In this document: in pieces, positions 35,153 to 44,050 of the stretch
How positions within the stretch are numbered: position 1 is the first letter of the stretch
Layout: each line of letters begins with the position of its first letter
NCBI GenBank assembly: GCA_017882405.1
Contig: JADGPO010000042.1
Location: 3,116-67,115, forward strand
Direction: 5' to 3'
Source of the DNA: Solirubrobacteraceae bacterium
GTDB taxonomy: Bacteria; Actinomycetota; Thermoleophilia; Solirubrobacterales; Solirubrobacteraceae
Length of the DNA stretch: 64,000 nucleotides
Notes under the pieces: model-generated
The model's input: the letters and a program-made list of their open reading frames with translations, nothing else
Told to the model about the DNA's origin: nothing
Databases searched by the model: none
Made by a program: the position numbers and the translations under genes

Positions 35153-35488
35153 GTGACGCCTGCGCCCAAGCTCGAGCTGCTGTGGTGGGAGGGATGTCCC
35201 TCGGCCGACCGCGCTCGCGACGAGCTGCGCGCCGTCGCCGACGAGCTGGGGCTGCAGGACGTCGACGTGAGGATGGTCGAGGTACGGACCGAGGAGCAGG
35301 CGGCCGAGGCCGGCTTCGTGGGGTCGCCGACGATCCACATCGACGGGCGCGACCCCCTCCCCGCGGCCGGTGAGCCGACCGGGCTCACGTGTCGCGTCTA
35401 CCGCCGCCGCGACGGACGCATCTCGCCGACCCCTGACCCCGATGATCTGCGAGCCGCGCTGCGCGCTCGCCTGGAGGTCCACCGATGA
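35153..35488 (+). CDS. Thioredoxin-fold protein (glutaredoxin-like, single cysteine)
   Basis: 111 residues. LELLWWEGCPSADRARDEL is the first strand and active-site region; only one Cys of the usual pair is present (GCPS). GFVGSPTIHIDGRDPLP has the cis-proline strand, and TCRVYRR follows. Such proteins often accompany mercury or redox genes. Probably cytoplasmic; no signal peptide. Overlaps the redoxin gene by four bases (ATGA). Confidence 0.7.
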   Translation: MTPAPKLELLWWEGCPSADRARDELRAVADELGLQDVDVRMVEVRTEEQAAEAGFVGSPTIHIDGRDPLPAAGEPTGLTCRVYRRRDGRISPTPDPDDLRAALRARLEVHR

Positions 35489-36009
35489 CCGTTCCGATTG
35501 GCGCCGCGGCGCCAGATTTCTCGCTGACCGACACGGCGGGCGAGAGCTGGTCGCTGAACGGGGCGCCGGCCACCGTGCTGGTCTTCACCTGCAACCACTG
35601 CCCCTACGCGCTCGCCTGGCACGATCGGATCGCCGACGTCGCGATGGATTACGAAGAGCAGGGCGTAGTCACCATGGCGATCAACTCCAACGACGCCGGC
35701 CGGTATCCGCGCGATTCCTACGCCGCGATGCAACAACGCGTGGCTGGGGACGGGGGATGGCCGATGCCCTACCTGCACGACGCCTCCCAGGAGGTCGCCC
35801 GCGCCTACGGTGCCCAGACGACGCCCGACGTGTTCGTGCTCGACGGCGACGGGGCGCTGCGCTACCGCGGGGCCCCGGACAGCGACTACGACGACCCCAG
35901 CCAGCGCGCGGCCTGGCTGCGTGACGCGCTGGACGCGATCCTCACCGGCCGGACTCCGCAGCGAGCCGAGACAGGGCCCGTCGGCTGCTCGATCAAGTGG
36001 AGGCCCTGA
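35485..36009 (+). CDS. Redoxin / AhpC-TSA-like thioredoxin-fold protein
   Basis: 174 residues: IGAAAPDFSLTDTAGESWSL, active site VFTCNHCPYALAWHDR (CxxC within CNHCPY), QEVARAYGAQTTPDVFVLDG. This is the thioredoxin-like family with a CNHCP motif, seen widely in bacteria. It is a probable thiol peroxidase or reductase in the cytoplasm. Coupled to the glutaredoxin-like gene upstream. Confidence 0.82.
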   Translation: MTVPIGAAAPDFSLTDTAGESWSLNGAPATVLVFTCNHCPYALAWHDRIADVAMDYEEQGVVTMAINSNDAGRYPRDSYAAMQQRVAGDGGWPMPYLHDASQEVARAYGAQTTPDVFVLDGDGALRYRGAPDSDYDDPSQRAAWLRDALDAILTGRTPQRAETGPVGCSIKWRP

Positions 36010-36024
36010 CGGTGCAGGACGCCG

Positions 36025-36043
36025 ACGCGCGTTGGACGCGCGT
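36025..36043. terminator. Hairpin between convergent redoxin and rhodanese genes
   Basis: ACGCGCGT-TGG-ACGCGCGT: each arm is self-complementary, forming an 8-bp stem with a 3-nt loop. No T-tract. Confidence 0.45.
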
Positions 36044-36060
36044 GTGACACCGGTGGGCGA

Positions 36061-36393
36061 TCAGGGGTCGGCGACGAGCCCGTCGGTGGGCTCGATCGGC
36101 AGCCCGGCGGCGTGCCACTCCAGCAGTCCGCCGGTCATGTTGTGGGCGTCGAAGCCCGCCTGGGCGAAGGCCTCGGTGGCCATCGCCGAGCGTCCGCCGC
36201 TGCGGCAGTAGAACACGACCGGCCGCGCGCGGTCGATCGACTCGGCCTCCGCTGAGAGCTTGTCGAGCTCGATCAGCCGGCCCCCGGCGATCCCGCCGGC
36301 CTCGTGCTCGTGACGCTGACGGACGTCGATCAGCTGCACGCGTTCGTCGGCCAGCAGCTCGGCAACTTCCCGCGGGGTGTAGTCGGAGGGCAC
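36061..36393 (-). CDS. Rhodanese-like single-domain sulfurtransferase
   Basis: 110 residues: VQLIDVRQRHEHEAGGI, active-site loop VVFYCRSGGRSAMA with the catalytic Cys, and NMTGGLLEWHAAGLP. It transfers sulfane sulfur to acceptors such as cyanide or protein thiols. Start GTG 36393 lies 9 nt after a TACTAT -10. No neighbour dictates a specific role. Confidence 0.88.
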   Translation of the reverse strand: MPSDYTPREVAELLADERVQLIDVRQRHEHEAGGIAGGRLIELDKLSAEAESIDRARPVVFYCRSGGRSAMATEAFAQAGFDAHNMTGGLLEWHAAGLPIEPTDGLVADP

Positions 36394-36402
36394 GGTCCCG
36401 AG

Positions 36403-36408
36403 ATAGTA
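36403..36408 (-). promoter_or_regulatory. -10 element of the rhodanese gene
   Basis: TACTAT on the reverse strand, 9 nt before the GTG start. Confidence 0.5.
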
Positions 36409-36498
36409 CGACCTCTAGCGCTCGCGCCAATGTTGCATTTTCCTTCCCAGCGGGTACCCACTGACAGAGATCTTGCTGTTGGTGTACTGTGCCGTGCC

Positions 36499-36504
36499 GA
36501 TAAT
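36499..36504 (+). promoter_or_regulatory. -10-like element before the first c-di-AMP riboswitch
   Basis: GATAAT lies just upstream of the aptamer. A TTG-containing -35 region (cttgctgttggtg) precedes it, but the spacing is not clean. Confidence 0.35.
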
Positions 36505-36662
36505 CACCCAAAGCCGAATCGCCTAGGCGTCCAGAACCGAGGCGATCGGGGAACCCGATTGGGACCACGGTCCCAGGGGGCGAATCGCCGGAGTACCGGC
36601 GTAGCGCAACTCTTTCAGCGCGAGCCCGTCAGCTAACCCCGAAGGCACGCGAAAGAGAAGGG
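36505..36662 (+). ncRNA. c-di-AMP (ydaO/yuaA) riboswitch upstream of an NlpC/P60-type hydrolase
   Basis: The segment carries the family hallmarks in order: GCCGAATCGCC, then CGATCGGGGAACCCGA, GGGGGCGAATCGCC, and the invariant GAGCCCGTCAGCTAACC followed by GAAGGCACGCGAAAGAG. This is the ydaO class, which binds cyclic di-AMP and usually turns off cell-wall hydrolase or K+ transport genes at high ligand. Downstream, GGGTTAGC (36660-36667) is perfectly complementary to GCTAACCC (36632-36639) of the conserved core and ends one base before the GTG start, suggesting translational control. Boundaries are approximate. Confidence 0.92.
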
Positions 36663-36668
36663 TTAGCC

Positions 36669-37721
36669 GTGTTCCGAGTTCGTCGTGGTGCTGCTCCGCT
36701 CTTGGCGGGACTGGTCACCCTCATTGCCAGCCTGGCAGCGGTCGTACCCGCACTCGCCCGCAGCGCGCGGGCGGGCGATCCCGACACCGCCCATCGCGCC
36801 GACTCCAAGCGGGTCACCGTGACCGTCGACCGCGGCACCCACCAGGTGCACGTGCACGGCCTCCCCAACGCGGCAATGCAGGCGGCCAGCGCCACCGGCG
36901 GCGGCGGACTGGGCTCGGGCTCCTCGACCAAGAGCAAGACGCACACGACGCGCTCCACCAAACACGCGACCGCCAAGGCCGCGGATCCGACCGCCACCAG
37001 CAACGAACCCGTCATGGCCCCGGTCGTGCAGGACGGCGGGTCCCAGCACCTCGGCGAGCGCCCGCTCAAGCAGGGGATGCGAGGCCACGACGTCCGCGTG
37101 CTCCAGGGCTATTTGACCGTGGCCGGCTTCCCCACCAGCATCGACGGTGACTTCGGGCCGGGCACCAAGGCCAACGCGATCAAGTTCGAGTCGGCGCACC
37201 AGCTGACTACCAACGGCATCGTGACCTACGACCAGACGCGGGTGCTGCGCCAGGTGGTGTCCACCGCGCTGGTCGGCGGCTCCGTCAGCAAGGCGACGAT
37301 CAACTCCGACGGGACCGCCACCGCTCCTCCGGGCGCCCCTCCGGCCGTCCAGGCGATGATCGCCGCCGCCAACAAGATCATCGACACGCCCTACATCTAC
37401 GCCGGCGGCCACGGGCGCTGGAACGACAACGGCTATGACTGCTCGGGCGCGGTCAGCTTCGCGCTGCACGGCGCGGGGATGCTGTCCTCCCCCGAGGACT
37501 CGACCGAGCTGGAGTCCTATGGCGCCCCCGGCCCCGGCAAGTGGGTCACGATCTACGCCAACGCCGGTCACACGTGGATCGTGATCGCCGGGATCGCGTT
37601 CGACACCGCGCACTTCGGGCCCACCACGCCCGGCGGCACGGGTCCCCGGTGGCTCTCGGACCCCACCGGCAACCTGGCTGACGGCGGCAACTACGTCGTC
37701 CGCCACCCAGCCGCGCTGTAG
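36669..37721 (+). CDS. Secreted peptidoglycan hydrolase: peptidoglycan-binding domain plus NlpC/P60-like domain
   Basis: 350 residues. A signal peptide (about 1-30) and a low-complexity Ser/Thr/Lys/His linker are followed by a PG_binding_1 domain (LKQGMRGHDVRVLQGYLTVA to FESAHQLTTNG) and a C-terminal NlpC/P60-like domain: GYDCSGAVSFALHGAGM carries the catalytic Cys and GHTWIVIAGIAFD the His. It probably cleaves stem peptides of peptidoglycan during growth or resuscitation. The gene lies directly behind a c-di-AMP riboswitch, as do rpf and NlpC genes in other actinobacteria. Confidence 0.88.
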   Translation: MFRVRRGAAPLLAGLVTLIASLAAVVPALARSARAGDPDTAHRADSKRVTVTVDRGTHQVHVHGLPNAAMQAASATGGGGLGSGSSTKSKTHTTRSTKHATAKAADPTATSNEPVMAPVVQDGGSQHLGERPLKQGMRGHDVRVLQGYLTVAGFPTSIDGDFGPGTKANAIKFESAHQLTTNGIVTYDQTRVLRQVVSTALVGGSVSKATINSDGTATAPPGAPPAVQAMIAAANKIIDTPYIYAGGHGRWNDNGYDCSGAVSFALHGAGMLSSPEDSTELESYGAPGPGKWVTIYANAGHTWIVIAGIAFDTAHFGPTTPGGTGPRWLSDPTGNLADGGNYVVRHPAAL

Positions 37722-37746
37722 AAATCAGTCGACAGTCGCAGTGACG

Positions 37747-37752
37747 TAGGAT
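37747..37752 (+). promoter_or_regulatory. -10 element of the acyl-CoA dehydrogenase gene at 37763
   Basis: TAGGAT lies 10 nt before ATG 37763. Confidence 0.45.
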
Positions 37753-37762
37753 CCAGGACAGC

Positions 37763-38916
<1,154 letters not shown>

Positions 38917-38917
<1 letters not shown>

Positions 38918-39576
38918 TGGCGGTGCGTGGCTCGTCTTCTCCGCCCTCGCTGCGCCGCGTGCTGCTCTCGGCGGCAGCCGCGATGGCCGTCGGGCTGGGA
39001 GCGGTGAGCGTCGTGGTCGGCTTCTCGGACTCGGTGCCGGTGCGGCTGCTGCAGGGCGCGGCCGTGTTCGCGGCCGGCGCGGTCATCCTGGGCGGGGTGG
39101 TGGTGCTGGCGCTGGTGCATCTCGCGGGCTGGCGCGAGCCGGAATCCGAGGACGATTTCGACAAGATCGTCGAGCGTGCCGAGCGGCTCGCCGCCGAGGG
39201 TCGGTGGGGAGAAGACCTCGACCCCAGCGACGACGACGGGGACGACTACGCGCTGACCGGCGATGAGGACTTCCGGGCGCTGGTGCGCTCAGCGATCGAC
39301 GACCTGCCGCTGGAGTTCCATCGCGCGCTCGAGCACGTGGCGGTCGTCGTCTCCGACGACGGCGGTCGGCGCCAGCGCGCCTACGGCCTGTATCAGGGCG
39401 ACACCGTCGTCCGAGACTACTTCCATGACCGGATCGTGATCTTCCGGGACACGCTGATGCGTGATTTCGGCCACGATCCGGAGCTGCTCAAGGCGCAGGT
39501 CACGCGGACCGTGCGCCATGAGCTCGCCCACCATCTCGGGTGGGACGAGGAGGGCGTGCGCGGCCTCGGGCTGTAG
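38917..39576 (+). CDS. Membrane-anchored zincin-like metallopeptidase (PF06262-type)
   Basis: 219 residues: two hydrophobic segments (about 10-30 and 38-62), an acidic linker (DPSDDDGDDYALTGDED), then a minimal zincin domain ending VRHELAHHLGWDEEGVRGLGL, where HExxH plus a downstream Asp form the zinc site. Stand-alone family members are soluble and about 120 residues; the membrane anchor fused here is less common. GTG 38917 shares a base with the preceding TAG. Followed by the truncated egtD on the other strand. Confidence 0.78.
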
Positions 39577-39589
39577 CGCCGACCAGTCG

Positions 39590-39761
39590 CTATCTGAGTC
39601 AGCTCGAACAGCTCCGAGCCGCGGGCGTCGTAGAGATGCTTTGGCGAGAGCTCCTTGAACGGCTTGGTGAGGCCGTCGAGCAGGTCGTTGGCCAGCGTCC
39701 GCTCCTCGTCGGCGCTCAGCCACGAGTCGACCTGCACCTCGGTCTGTCCCGACGCACTCAC
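39590..39761 (-). pseudogene. egtD: EgtD (L-histidine N-alpha-methyltransferase), N-terminal fragment
   Basis: GTG 39761 overlaps the egtB stop (GTGA) and reads ASGQTEVQVDSWLSADEE, then LTKPFKELSPKHLYDARGSE and LFELTQI. This is the beginning of EgtD (the KELSPKxxYDxRGSELF block). After about 55 residues similarity stops and the frame continues as antisense of the metallopeptidase gene. Intact EgtD has about 320 residues and contains the SAM-binding domain, entirely missing here. The operon layout egtB-egtD is normal, so the 3' part was lost or is misassembled. Confidence 0.75.
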
Positions 39762-41071
39762 AGGTCTTTGGCGATGCGCAGGCCGGAGAAGATCTGCCGG
39801 CGCTCGGGCAGGTCCCAGTTGCGGAAAGTGGAGGTGCCGACCCGCGGGCGGGTCGCCCACGAGCCCCCGCGCAGCGCCCGGTAGCCGGAGCGGAAGAACA
39901 CCTCGGAGTACTCGCGGTAGGGATACGGCCTGAAGCCGGGATAGCCGTCGAACTCGGTGCCCGTCCATTCCCAGACGTCGCCGATCATCCCCTCGCAGCC
40001 GCATGGCGAGGCGCTCGCCGGCAATGACCCGACGATGTCGGGGCCGTGGCTGAGCTGGTCCAGGTTGGCGTGCACGCCCGGCACGGGCGGCTCCTCCCCC
40101 CAGGGATGCGTCAACGCTCGCTGCTGCTCCTGGTTCCAGGTCGCCGCCTTCTCCCACTCCACCTCGGTGGGGAGACGAACACCGTGCGCGCGAGCAAAGG
40201 CGTCGGCCTCGAACCAGGAGACGTGGACGACCGGGCGGTCCGGATGCAGTGGCTCGAGCCCTGCGAGACGCCACTCGGACCGGAGGTCGGCCGTCCAGCC
40301 CTGTGGTCGTGTGATGTCGTAGTCCTCCTTCCATGACCAACCCTCGTCGGACCACCACTCCCGCCGCTCATAACCACCCCCCTCCACGAACGTCAGATAC
40401 GTTGCATTGGTGATCGGCGTGCGCCCGATCAGATACCCGCGCACGTCGGTGCGGTGCCGCGGACGTTCGTTGTCATAGGCGAAGGCCCCGTCGCAAGCGC
40501 CGATCGTGCACGGTCCGCCGGGTACCTGGACCAGCTCCAGCCCGGTTGAGGTCCGTCCGCGAGCTTCGGCGCGCGGCTCGCGCCCCGGCAGTCCGTAGCC
40601 GTCGAGCTGAGCGAGCTGAAGGGTCTGCAGCATCGTCTCGTTGTGCTGCTGCTCGTGGCGCAGGACGAGCTCGGCGATCATGCCGTCACCGACGCCGCGC
40701 CGATCGATCACCTCGACCGTGCGCTCGCGGACCTGCTCGAGGTACTCGCGCGCCTCTCCCGGGCGCAGGAAGGGCAGCTCGCCGCGGCCGGCGCGGGGGG
40801 TCTCGAACGCGTCATAGACGTCGGCCAGGTCGTCGCGCAGCAGCTCACGCTCGCCGAAGCGGTGCACCACCCACAGGTCCTCGAACGCGGCGATGTGGCC
40901 GAGATCCCAGACGAGCGGGCTCATCAGCGTCGAGTGGACGCGCTCCAGATCGCCGTCGGAGACCGAGGCGATCAGCGCCAGTGTCCGCTGACGCGCCTCG
41001 TCCAGAGCGGCGAGCGCCTCGACGTCGCTTCGCATCCCTGCGGCTGACGGCGAGCCGTCCATGGAATCCAT
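39758..41071 (-). CDS. egtB: Ergothioneine biosynthesis sulfoxide synthase EgtB
   Basis: 437 residues; non-haem iron enzyme that joins hercynine and gamma-glutamylcysteine (or cysteine) with O2. The N-terminal DinB-like domain supplies iron ligands in VWDLGHIAAFEDLW and VLRHEQQHNETML (HxxxHxE); the C-terminal formylglycine-generating-enzyme-like domain has ERPRHRTDVRGYLIGRTPIT, IGDVWEWTGTEFDGYPGF and ALRGGSWATRPRVG. ATG 41071 is used; ATG 41035 is possible. Its partner egtD is truncated and egtA/egtC are not seen, so the pathway here is incomplete. Confidence 0.93.
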   Translation of the reverse strand: MDSMDGSPSAAGMRSDVEALAALDEARQRTLALIASVSDGDLERVHSTLMSPLVWDLGHIAAFEDLWVVHRFGERELLRDDLADVYDAFETPRAGRGELPFLRPGEAREYLEQVRERTVEVIDRRGVGDGMIAELVLRHEQQHNETMLQTLQLAQLDGYGLPGREPRAEARGRTSTGLELVQVPGGPCTIGACDGAFAYDNERPRHRTDVRGYLIGRTPITNATYLTFVEGGGYERREWWSDEGWSWKEDYDITRPQGWTADLRSEWRLAGLEPLHPDRPVVHVSWFEADAFARAHGVRLPTEVEWEKAATWNQEQQRALTHPWGEEPPVPGVHANLDQLSHGPDIVGSLPASASPCGCEGMIGDVWEWTGTEFDGYPGFRPYPYREYSEVFFRSGYRALRGGSWATRPRVGTSTFRNWDLPERRQIFSGLRIAKDL

Positions 41072-41098
41072 TCTGCCAGGGTCGGCTGATCGGCAAAC

Positions 41099-41857
41099 TC
41101 ACTTTTTGAGCGTGTAGCGCAGGAACAGCGAGCCGGCCCGCTCGAGCACGCCCTTAAGCTCCAGTGGCTGCAGCTCGGCCAGCTCCGGTCCGCTGGTCAG
41201 CGCCGGTCCGACGCCCCCGCCGGTGAGCTGGGGAGCCAGCGTCAAGAACAGCTCGTCCAGGACGTGCTCGCGCACCAGTGCCGCCAGCACGGTGGGACCA
41301 CCCTCGGTCAGCAGCGCGCGCACGCCGTGGTGGGCGCGCAGATAGTTCAGCGCGGCCGTGAAGCTCAGCGCAGCGCCGTCCAGGCGCACGACCTCCACCT
41401 GGGCACGGGCGGCGCTGGTGTCCACGTCGGCGCCGCTGAACACGATCACGCGAGCTTCGGGCTCGGCGAACAGGGGGATCTCGAAGGGCACATCGCCGGT
41501 GCGCGTCAGCACGCTGGCCAGCGGCTCGGGCGCGAGCCCGCGCTGGCGGCGGCGCTCGCGGGATTCGGGGAGCTTGAGGATGCGGCCGTACTGCTCGGCT
41601 CGCAGGGTGCCGGTGCCCACCAGGACCGCGTCGACTTCGCGGCGCAACGCGCGGAAGACCGCCAGGTCGCCGTCGTCGCCCAGCTGACCGGTGAGGCCGT
41701 GATAGGTCGCCCGTCCGTCGACGCTGGAGACGAAGTTGGCGACCACGTACGGGCGGTCGGCGGGGGCGCGCTCGGCGAAGCGCGCGCCGGCGATCAGCTC
41801 CTCGATCTGCACGTCGCCGTTTGGGGGGAGCAACTGGTGAAGGCGCATCACGGGCAT
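41099..41857 (-). CDS. RibD C-terminal-like pyrimidine / dihydrofolate reductase-fold protein
   Basis: 252 residues: PYVVANFVSSVDGRATYHG and AVFRALRREVDAVLVGTGTL are the NADPH-site strands of the RibD reductase domain; LLTEGGPTVLAALVREHVLD is the second signature. The deaminase half of RibD is absent. It reduces 5-amino-6-ribosylamino-pyrimidine phosphate in riboflavin synthesis or a related substrate. ATG 41848 (MRLHQLLPP) is an alternative start. Stands alone, divergent from a membrane protein gene. Confidence 0.82.
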   Translation of the reverse strand: MPVMRLHQLLPPNGDVQIEELIAGARFAERAPADRPYVVANFVSSVDGRATYHGLTGQLGDDGDLAVFRALRREVDAVLVGTGTLRAEQYGRILKLPESRERRRQRGLAPEPLASVLTRTGDVPFEIPLFAEPEARVIVFSGADVDTSAARAQVEVVRLDGAALSFTAALNYLRAHHGVRALLTEGGPTVLAALVREHVLDELFLTLAPQLTGGGVGPALTSGPELAELQPLELKGVLERAGSLFLRYTLKK

Positions 41858-41884
41858 AGGGTCTCATGCCGCTGACAAACCGGT

Positions 41885-41890
41885 TAGGCT
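41885..41890 (+). promoter_or_regulatory. -10 element of the membrane protein-glpX operon
   Basis: TAGGCT lies 8 nt before ATG 41899. This spacing decides the start over an in-frame ATG 33 nt upstream. Confidence 0.55.
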
Positions 41891-41898
41891 GCCAGCCG

Positions 41899-42360
41899 AT
41901 GAACTTCAAGGCGCTCGATCGCGGCGAGCTCGTGGCGATCGTCGGGGGGACCCTGCTGGGCATATCGCTGTTTCTGGACTGGTACACGCTGGGTAACCGG
42001 CACGCGATTCTGGCCAGCTGCCGCGGGCCGAAATCGACCTGCACCGGCTGGGAGGCGCTGACGTTTCTGCGCTTCATCCTGCTGATCGCCGCCGTCGCGC
42101 CGGTGATCCTCGCCTACATCATCGTCCGCGGTCACGCGCTCTCCTGGCCGCGCGGCGAGCTGACCGCCGTGACTGCGCTGGTCGCCCTGGTGCTGACCCT
42201 GTTCGTCGGCCCGGTCGACCACCCCGGTGTGCCGCCTGGGGAGATCGCGCTGGCCACGGGGTGGTTCGTGGCGCTAGGCGCCGACCTGCTGATCCTGTCC
42301 GGTTCGATCTGGCGCTCGCAAGAGAGCGGCGCGCGCCGCAAGCCCCCGGGGGTCCTATGA
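41899..42360 (+). CDS. Small four-helix membrane protein of unknown function
   Basis: 153 residues with four hydrophobic segments (about 12-30, 55-78, 88-107 and 118-138) and an extracytoplasmic loop with two cysteines (ASCRGPKSTCTGWEAL). No family name is known to me. Its stop overlaps the glpX start (ATGA), so it is cotranslated with a gluconeogenic enzyme, which is odd and gives no clue to function. Confidence 0.7.
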   Translation: MNFKALDRGELVAIVGGTLLGISLFLDWYTLGNRHAILASCRGPKSTCTGWEALTFLRFILLIAAVAPVILAYIIVRGHALSWPRGELTAVTALVALVLTLFVGPVDHPGVPPGEIALATGWFVALGADLLILSGSIWRSQESGARRKPPGVL

Positions 42361-43358
42361 GCGTCCAGTCCTCTAACAAGCCCGACCGCAACCTCGCCCT
42401 CGAGCTGGTCCGGGTGACCGAGGCGGCCGCGCTGGCCGCCGCGCGGGAGGTCGGCCGCGGCGACAAGGAGGGCGCCGACCAGGCCGCCGTGGATGCGATG
42501 CGCAATGTGCTGGACACGGTCTCGATGGACGGCGTGGTCGTGATCGGCGAGGGCGAGAAGGACGAGGCTCCGATGCTCTACAACGGCGAGCAGATCGGCG
42601 ACGGCAGGCCCCCGCAGGTCGACGTCGCCGTCGATCCCCTTGAGGGCACCCGCCTGACGGCGCTGGGGATGCCCAACGCGGTGGCGGTGATCGCGCTCTC
42701 CGAGCGCGGCACGATGTTCGACCCCGGGCCCTGCGTGTACATGGAGAAGATCGCCGGCGGTCCCGAGATCGCCGACCTCCTGGACCTCGACCGGCCGCTG
42801 GGCGAGACCCTCGGATTGATCGCCGAGCGCAAGCGCACCGACATCCGCGACGTGATGGTCGTGATGCTCGATCGCGAACGCCACCACGACGCCATGCGCC
42901 AGGTTCGCGAGGCCGGCGCCCGCGTGCGGCTGATCACCGACGGCGACGTGGCCGGCTCGCTGCTGGCGGTCTCCGACAACACCAATGTCGACCTGCTGTG
43001 GGGGATCGGGGGCACGCCCGAGGGCGTGATCTCGGCGGCCGCGATCAAGTGCATCGGCGGCCAGCTGCTGGGACGGCTGCACGTGCGCGATGACGCTGAG
43101 CGCGACGCGGCCGTGGCGGCCGGCTACGACCTCGATCGCGTGCTCACCTGCGACGACCTGGTCGCCGGGGACAACGCGTTCTTCTCGGCCACCGGGGTCA
43201 CCGACGGGGACGTGCTGCAGGGGGTCCGCTACCAGGGCGACCGGGGTGCCAGCACCGAGTCGCTGGTGATGCGCTCGCGGTCGGGCACGGTGAGGCGCGT
43301 GTCGGCCCGCCACGACCGCACCAAGATGCGCGCGCTGGGCATAACCACCTACGGCTGA
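42357..43358 (+). CDS. glpX: Class II fructose-1,6-bisphosphatase
   Basis: 333 residues; hydrolyses fructose-1,6-bisphosphate in gluconeogenesis. GlpX signatures are VVIGEGEKDEAPMLYNGE, VDVAVDPLEGTRLTALG (metal-binding acidic residues) and LLWGIGGTPEGVISAAAIKC. Actinobacteria rely on this class. Start overlaps the membrane protein gene; the 3' end overlaps the convergent gene by 10 bp. Confidence 0.95.
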   Translation: MSVQSSNKPDRNLALELVRVTEAAALAAAREVGRGDKEGADQAAVDAMRNVLDTVSMDGVVVIGEGEKDEAPMLYNGEQIGDGRPPQVDVAVDPLEGTRLTALGMPNAVAVIALSERGTMFDPGPCVYMEKIAGGPEIADLLDLDRPLGETLGLIAERKRTDIRDVMVVMLDRERHHDAMRQVREAGARVRLITDGDVAGSLLAVSDNTNVDLLWGIGGTPEGVISAAAIKCIGGQLLGRLHVRDDAERDAAVAAGYDLDRVLTCDDLVAGDNAFFSATGVTDGDVLQGVRYQGDRGASTESLVMRSRSGTVRRVSARHDRTKMRALGITTYG

Positions 43359-44038
43359 TCAGCGTCGGCGAGCTCGCCGATCTTGGATTCGGCCAGGTCG
43401 AGCTTGGCCAGCGAGCGCAGGAACGCATTGGTCACCAGCACGTGGATCGCCGACTGGGTCATCTCGTAGACCGGGATGCTGAAGCCGACGGCGATCGAGG
43501 GGAAGAAGTTGGCGACCTCCACCTCGATCAGCAGCCTGCGCTTGCCGGGTGGATCTCCGGCCTGAGGCGGCTCGCGCCGGACGTCGAGCGCCAGGAATCC
43601 ACAGCCGCGGCCGGCACGCGCCACCAGCAGGCCGTCGCGAATCCGCCAGCTGACCGTGCCGTGGTCGTCCTCGAGCGTGTACCGCGGCTTTTCGAAGCGC
43701 AGCAACGTCAGCGGCCGGGCGATCAGCACCACCGAGCGGCTGTCGTCGTCGTATATGACCCGGATCAGGCCCAGCGTGACCCGGGAGAGAAAGCGCCAGT
43801 AGGTCCGCGCCAGGTTCTCGAGGTTGGCCGGCGTCCACAGGCTCTCCATCTCGCTCTCGTCGACGGTCAGCTGGGCCGACTGAACCGAGCGCACAGCTCG
43901 GTCGCGCTGGATCACCGTCGACTTGCGCGGCGAGACGATCACCGCGTGAGCGGGCAGCTGACGGCGGCGCAGGCGCCGCAGGCCGCGCACCGCGAATGCG
44001 GACACGGCAGCGAGCGCGATCAGGAGCGGGGCGAGCAC
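43349..44038 (-). CDS. Hypothetical protein with N-terminal membrane anchor
   Basis: 229 residues. One hydrophobic segment (about 1-18) is followed by a basic stretch (GLRRLRRRQLP) and a mostly beta-rich cytoplasmic domain: TYWRFLSRVTLGLIRVIYDD and FFPSIAVGFSIPVYEMTQS. No family recognised. It lies 12 bp after moeA on the same strand and is probably in its operon. Confidence 0.65.
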   Translation of the reverse strand: MLAPLLIALAAVSAFAVRGLRRLRRRQLPAHAVIVSPRKSTVIQRDRAVRSVQSAQLTVDESEMESLWTPANLENLARTYWRFLSRVTLGLIRVIYDDDSRSVVLIARPLTLLRFEKPRYTLEDDHGTVSWRIRDGLLVARAGRGCGFLALDVRREPPQAGDPPGKRRLLIEVEVANFFPSIAVGFSIPVYEMTQSAIHVLVTNAFLRSLAKLDLAESKIGELADADQP

Positions 44039-44050
44039 GGTGGGCGTCGG

